DNA of 6,353 nucleotides. Origin: Flammeovirgaceae bacterium (lineage in GTDB: Bacteria > Bacteroidota > Bacteroidia > Cytophagales > Cyclobacteriaceae). A program made the translations under genes and the position numbers. The notes under the pieces are model-generated. The model had not been told where the DNA came from and did not search any database. It was given only the letters and a program-made list of their open reading frames with translations. The stretch spans positions 1-6,353 of the forward strand of contig QIEB01000146.1 of assembly GCA_003229495.1 (NCBI GenBank). Reading direction: 5' to 3'. Below, piece by piece: positions 4,047 through 6,353 of this stretch (positions within the stretch are counted from its first letter, which is position 1; every line of letters starts with the position of its first letter).

Positions 4047-6353
4047 ATGTGGACTAAATTAGCTCATATTGTAATCAAGTTCCGGCTTATTCTCATCATT
4101 GCGGTGGGATTAGTTACCATATTTATGGCCAGCCAACTAAAATATCTGGAGCTTTCATATGATTTTGCCAAGGTGGTTCCGGCCGATCATCCAGATCTGC
4201 TTTACTTCAAAAATTTCAAAAAAACTTTTGGAGAGGATGGGAACCTTATGGTCATTGGATTAGCTGATAGTGCGGTGTACGAACCCTTAAATTTTAAGCG
4301 GTTTAAGTTCATGAGCGACTATATTGAAAATATTCCGGGGGTTACCGGCCTGGTCTCACTAACTAATTTAAACCGCCTGGAAAAGGATGTCGAGAACAAG
4401 ACTTTTACTGTGGTCCCAATTTTCCCTACCATACCCAGTGAACGCAGTCAATTAGACAGTTTGATGACTGTTGCCCTTGAACAGCATGTTTACAGTGATC
4501 AATTAGTTAATTCAGACAATGGGGCTATGATGATGTTGGTGGCACTAGATGATGAAGTGCTTCAAAGTGAAAGGCGCCAGACGGTAGTAGATGACGTAAT
4601 GCACGCGGTGGACATTTATTCGGAAGGCACTGGCATTCAACTTCATGTAGGGGGATTACCCTATCTGAGAAGCTTTTTGACGTCGAAGGTTAAAGATGAG
4701 TTGGACCTATTCCTGATTTTATCAGCACTGGTCACGGCAATCATTTTGTTTATATTTTTCCGGTCCTGGAATGCAGTGGTATTTCCGATGATTGTTATTG
4801 GGGTAATGGTGATCTGGACCATGGGCACACTCTCACTATTTGGTTACAAGATTACATTGCTAACTGGTTTGCTGGGGCCAATAATTGTGGTCATTGGTAT
4901 TCCAAATTCAATATACCTGCTCAATAAATACCACCAGGAGTATGAGCGCCATGGAATCAAGATGTTGGCGTTAAGCCGTGTAATCCGAAAAATAGGGATT
5001 GTCACGCTGATAACAAATTTTACTACCGCTGTTGGATTTGCTGTGCTGGCTTTCACAGATATAGTAATTCTGAAGGAATTCGGCATTGTAGCTGGGATTA
5101 ATATTCTGGCAACATTTTTGGTTAGTATTATACTAATACCTGCGGTTTTCTCTTATCTGCCTGCGCCTAGTCCAAGTCAGTTAAAACACCTAAGCTTAAA
5201 GGGCCTTGATCGAATTCTTACTGGATTGGATCTTTTGGTTCATAGACAGAAATACTCGATAGTGGTAGTAAGCATGGTGATCATAATAATTTCATTAATC
5301 GGATTATCACGCTTGAACTCAGTCTCTTATATGGCTGATGACATACCCAAAGGGAGTAGGGTTTGGCAGGATTTGCAGTTTTTCCAAGAGAATTTCCAAG
5401 GGATAATGCCCCTTGAACTGGTACTTGACACTGGCAAGAGAAAAGGAACCAGCAGTTTGAGTTTTTTACGTAAGGTCGCCGAATTTGAAGATTATGTGCA
5501 GGAACATCCGGATATATCATCTGCAATTTCCCTGACGGATTTTATTAAGGCAGTTAGACAAGCGTATTATAACAACAACCCGGCCTTCTATGACCTGCCC
5601 AACAATCACGACAAGAACTTTCTACAACCCTATTTGAGGAATCAAGAAGGGAACAGGGAACTACTGGCATCTCTGGTGGACTCTACTGGCCAGAAAATGA
5701 GGGTTTCCATGAAAGTTGCTGATATTGGCTCTATCCGCATGGATTCTCTGATACAGAACCATCTGAAACCCAAGATTGATGAATTGTTTGGTGAAACTGA
5801 TGTAACGGCCACCCTTACCGGTACCACCCTGCTTTTTATAAAGGGCAATCAATTTTTAGTGGAAAACCTCAGGATCAGTTTAATATGGGCGTTTGTTATT
5901 ATTGCATTGATCATGGCTGCTCTTTTCACAAATTTCAGAATGATTTTGATCTCTTTGATCCCTAATTTGATCCCAATGATAATTACCGCCGGGGTCATGG
6001 GTTACTTTAATATACCTTTGAAACCAAGTACCGCGCTAATTTTTAGTATTGCATTTGGCATATCTGTGGATGATAGTATTCATTTTTTGGCCAAATACCG
6101 TCAGGAGTTGTTTGGCAATAACTTTTTTGTACCAATTGCCATTAGTAAAAGCATTCGTGAAACCGGACCTAGTATGATGTATACCTCCATCGTATTGTTT
6201 GCGGGATTCGTTATCTTTGCAGGTTCTGAATTCGGTGGCACAGTGGCTTTGGGTATACTGGCAAGCGCAACCCTTATTATTGCAATGTTCACCAATCTGA
6301 TCGTTTTGCCGGCACTACTTTTGATTTTTGATAGTGGTAAGAGATCCAGGGAT
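4047..6353 (+). CDS. RND/MMPL-family transporter, 3' end outside window
   Basis: Inner-membrane RND-superfamily protein of the MMPL/patched-like kind, usually proton-driven exporters of lipids or other hydrophobic molecules; the substrate here is unknown. The frame is open for 769 codons to the window edge with no stop. Topology is the duplicated RND plan: TM1 (about 12-29), a periplasmic loop (30-218), TM2-TM6 (about 220-375), TM7 (404-424), a second loop (425-606), then TM8-TM12 (609 to about 763). A charged tail (GKRSRD) has begun, so little is probably missing. TM10 carries 'GISVDDSIHFLAKYR' with D675/D676, the expected proton-relay acids. The matching position in TM4, 'GIPNSIYLLNKYHQEY', has N287 and no acid. 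ATG 4047 is chosen because it keeps all of TM1; an in-frame GTG at 4035 overlaps the -7 box. It has its own promoter. Confidence 0.88.
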   Translation, partial: MWTKLAHIVIKFRLILIIAVGLVTIFMASQLKYLELSYDFAKVVPADHPDLLYFKNFKKTFGEDGNLMVIGLADSAVYEPLNFKRFKFMSDYIENIPGVTGLVSLTNLNRLEKDVENKTFTVVPIFPTIPSERSQLDSLMTVALEQHVYSDQLVNSDNGAMMMLVALDDEVLQSERRQTVVDDVMHAVDIYSEGTGIQLHVGGLPYLRSFLTSKVKDELDLFLILSALVTAIILFIFFRSWNAVVFPMIVIGVMVIWTMGTLSLFGYKITLLTGLLGPIIVVIGIPNSIYLLNKYHQEYERHGIKMLALSRVIRKIGIVTLITNFTTAVGFAVLAFTDIVILKEFGIVAGINILATFLVSIILIPAVFSYLPAPSPSQLKHLSLKGLDRILTGLDLLVHRQKYSIVVVSMVIIIISLIGLSRLNSVSYMADDIPKGSRVWQDLQFFQENFQGIMPLELVLDTGKRKGTSSLSFLRKVAEFEDYVQEHPDISSAISLTDFIKAVRQAYYNNNPAFYDLPNNHDKNFLQPYLRNQEGNRELLASLVDSTGQKMRVSMKVADIGSIRMDSLIQNHLKPKIDELFGETDVTATLTGTTLLFIKGNQFLVENLRISLIWAFVIIALIMAALFTNFRMILISLIPNLIPMIITAGVMGYFNIPLKPSTALIFSIAFGISVDDSIHFLAKYRQELFGNNFFVPIAISKSIRETGPSMMYTSIVLFAGFVIFAGSEFGGTVALGILASATLIIAMFTNLIVLPALLLIFDSGKRSRD

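Noticed and set aside
4844..5086. Minus-strand open frames within the RND gene (also 5281-5526, 5642-5852 and 6101-6295)
   Set aside because: They lie opposite a long continuous + strand frame with clear membrane topology and family motifs, and their translations show no recognisable protein.

Overview
The window looks like chromosomal DNA from a member of the Bacteroidota, perhaps Cytophagales-like, although the lineage is inferred and the genus cannot be told. Three things point there. Two genes sit just behind exact TAnnTTTG boxes, the -7 element typical of this phylum. None of the starts has a clear Shine-Dalgarno sequence. The glycyl-tRNA synthetase is the single-chain dimeric type that Bacteroidota carry. 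All supported genes read on the + strand.

Layout: 1-117 is an upstream region with no confident gene. 118-702 encodes a small NTF2/SnoaL-like lipoprotein, closed by a perfect 17-bp hairpin terminator (710-750). 703-1037 is a gene-free stretch dominated by a tandem array of an 8-bp unit (YTGTTCTA, 842-1000) that stops 10 bp before the TATCTTTG box of the next gene. 1038-2582 is glycyl-tRNA synthetase, and 2586-3932, only 3 nt later, is a dGTP triphosphohydrolase; the two probably form one operon. 3933-4046 is a short intergenic region with a 13-bp inverted repeat, a heptamer tandem repeat (TGTTCGG) and a TAGCTTTG box. 4047 to the window end is a long RND/MMPL-family membrane protein whose stop codon lies beyond the window; all 12 expected membrane segments are already present.

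Functionally this is ordinary housekeeping sequence: translation (GlyS), dNTP pool control (Dgt), and an envelope transporter and lipoprotein of unknown substrate. I see no defence island, mobile element, CRISPR array or novel enzyme system. The most distinctive signal is architectural: two separate promoters each have short TGTTC-containing tandem repeats ending 10-11 bp upstream of the -7 box, so the -33 region lies inside or beside repeat DNA. Changes in repeat number could in principle alter those promoters, but this is inference.
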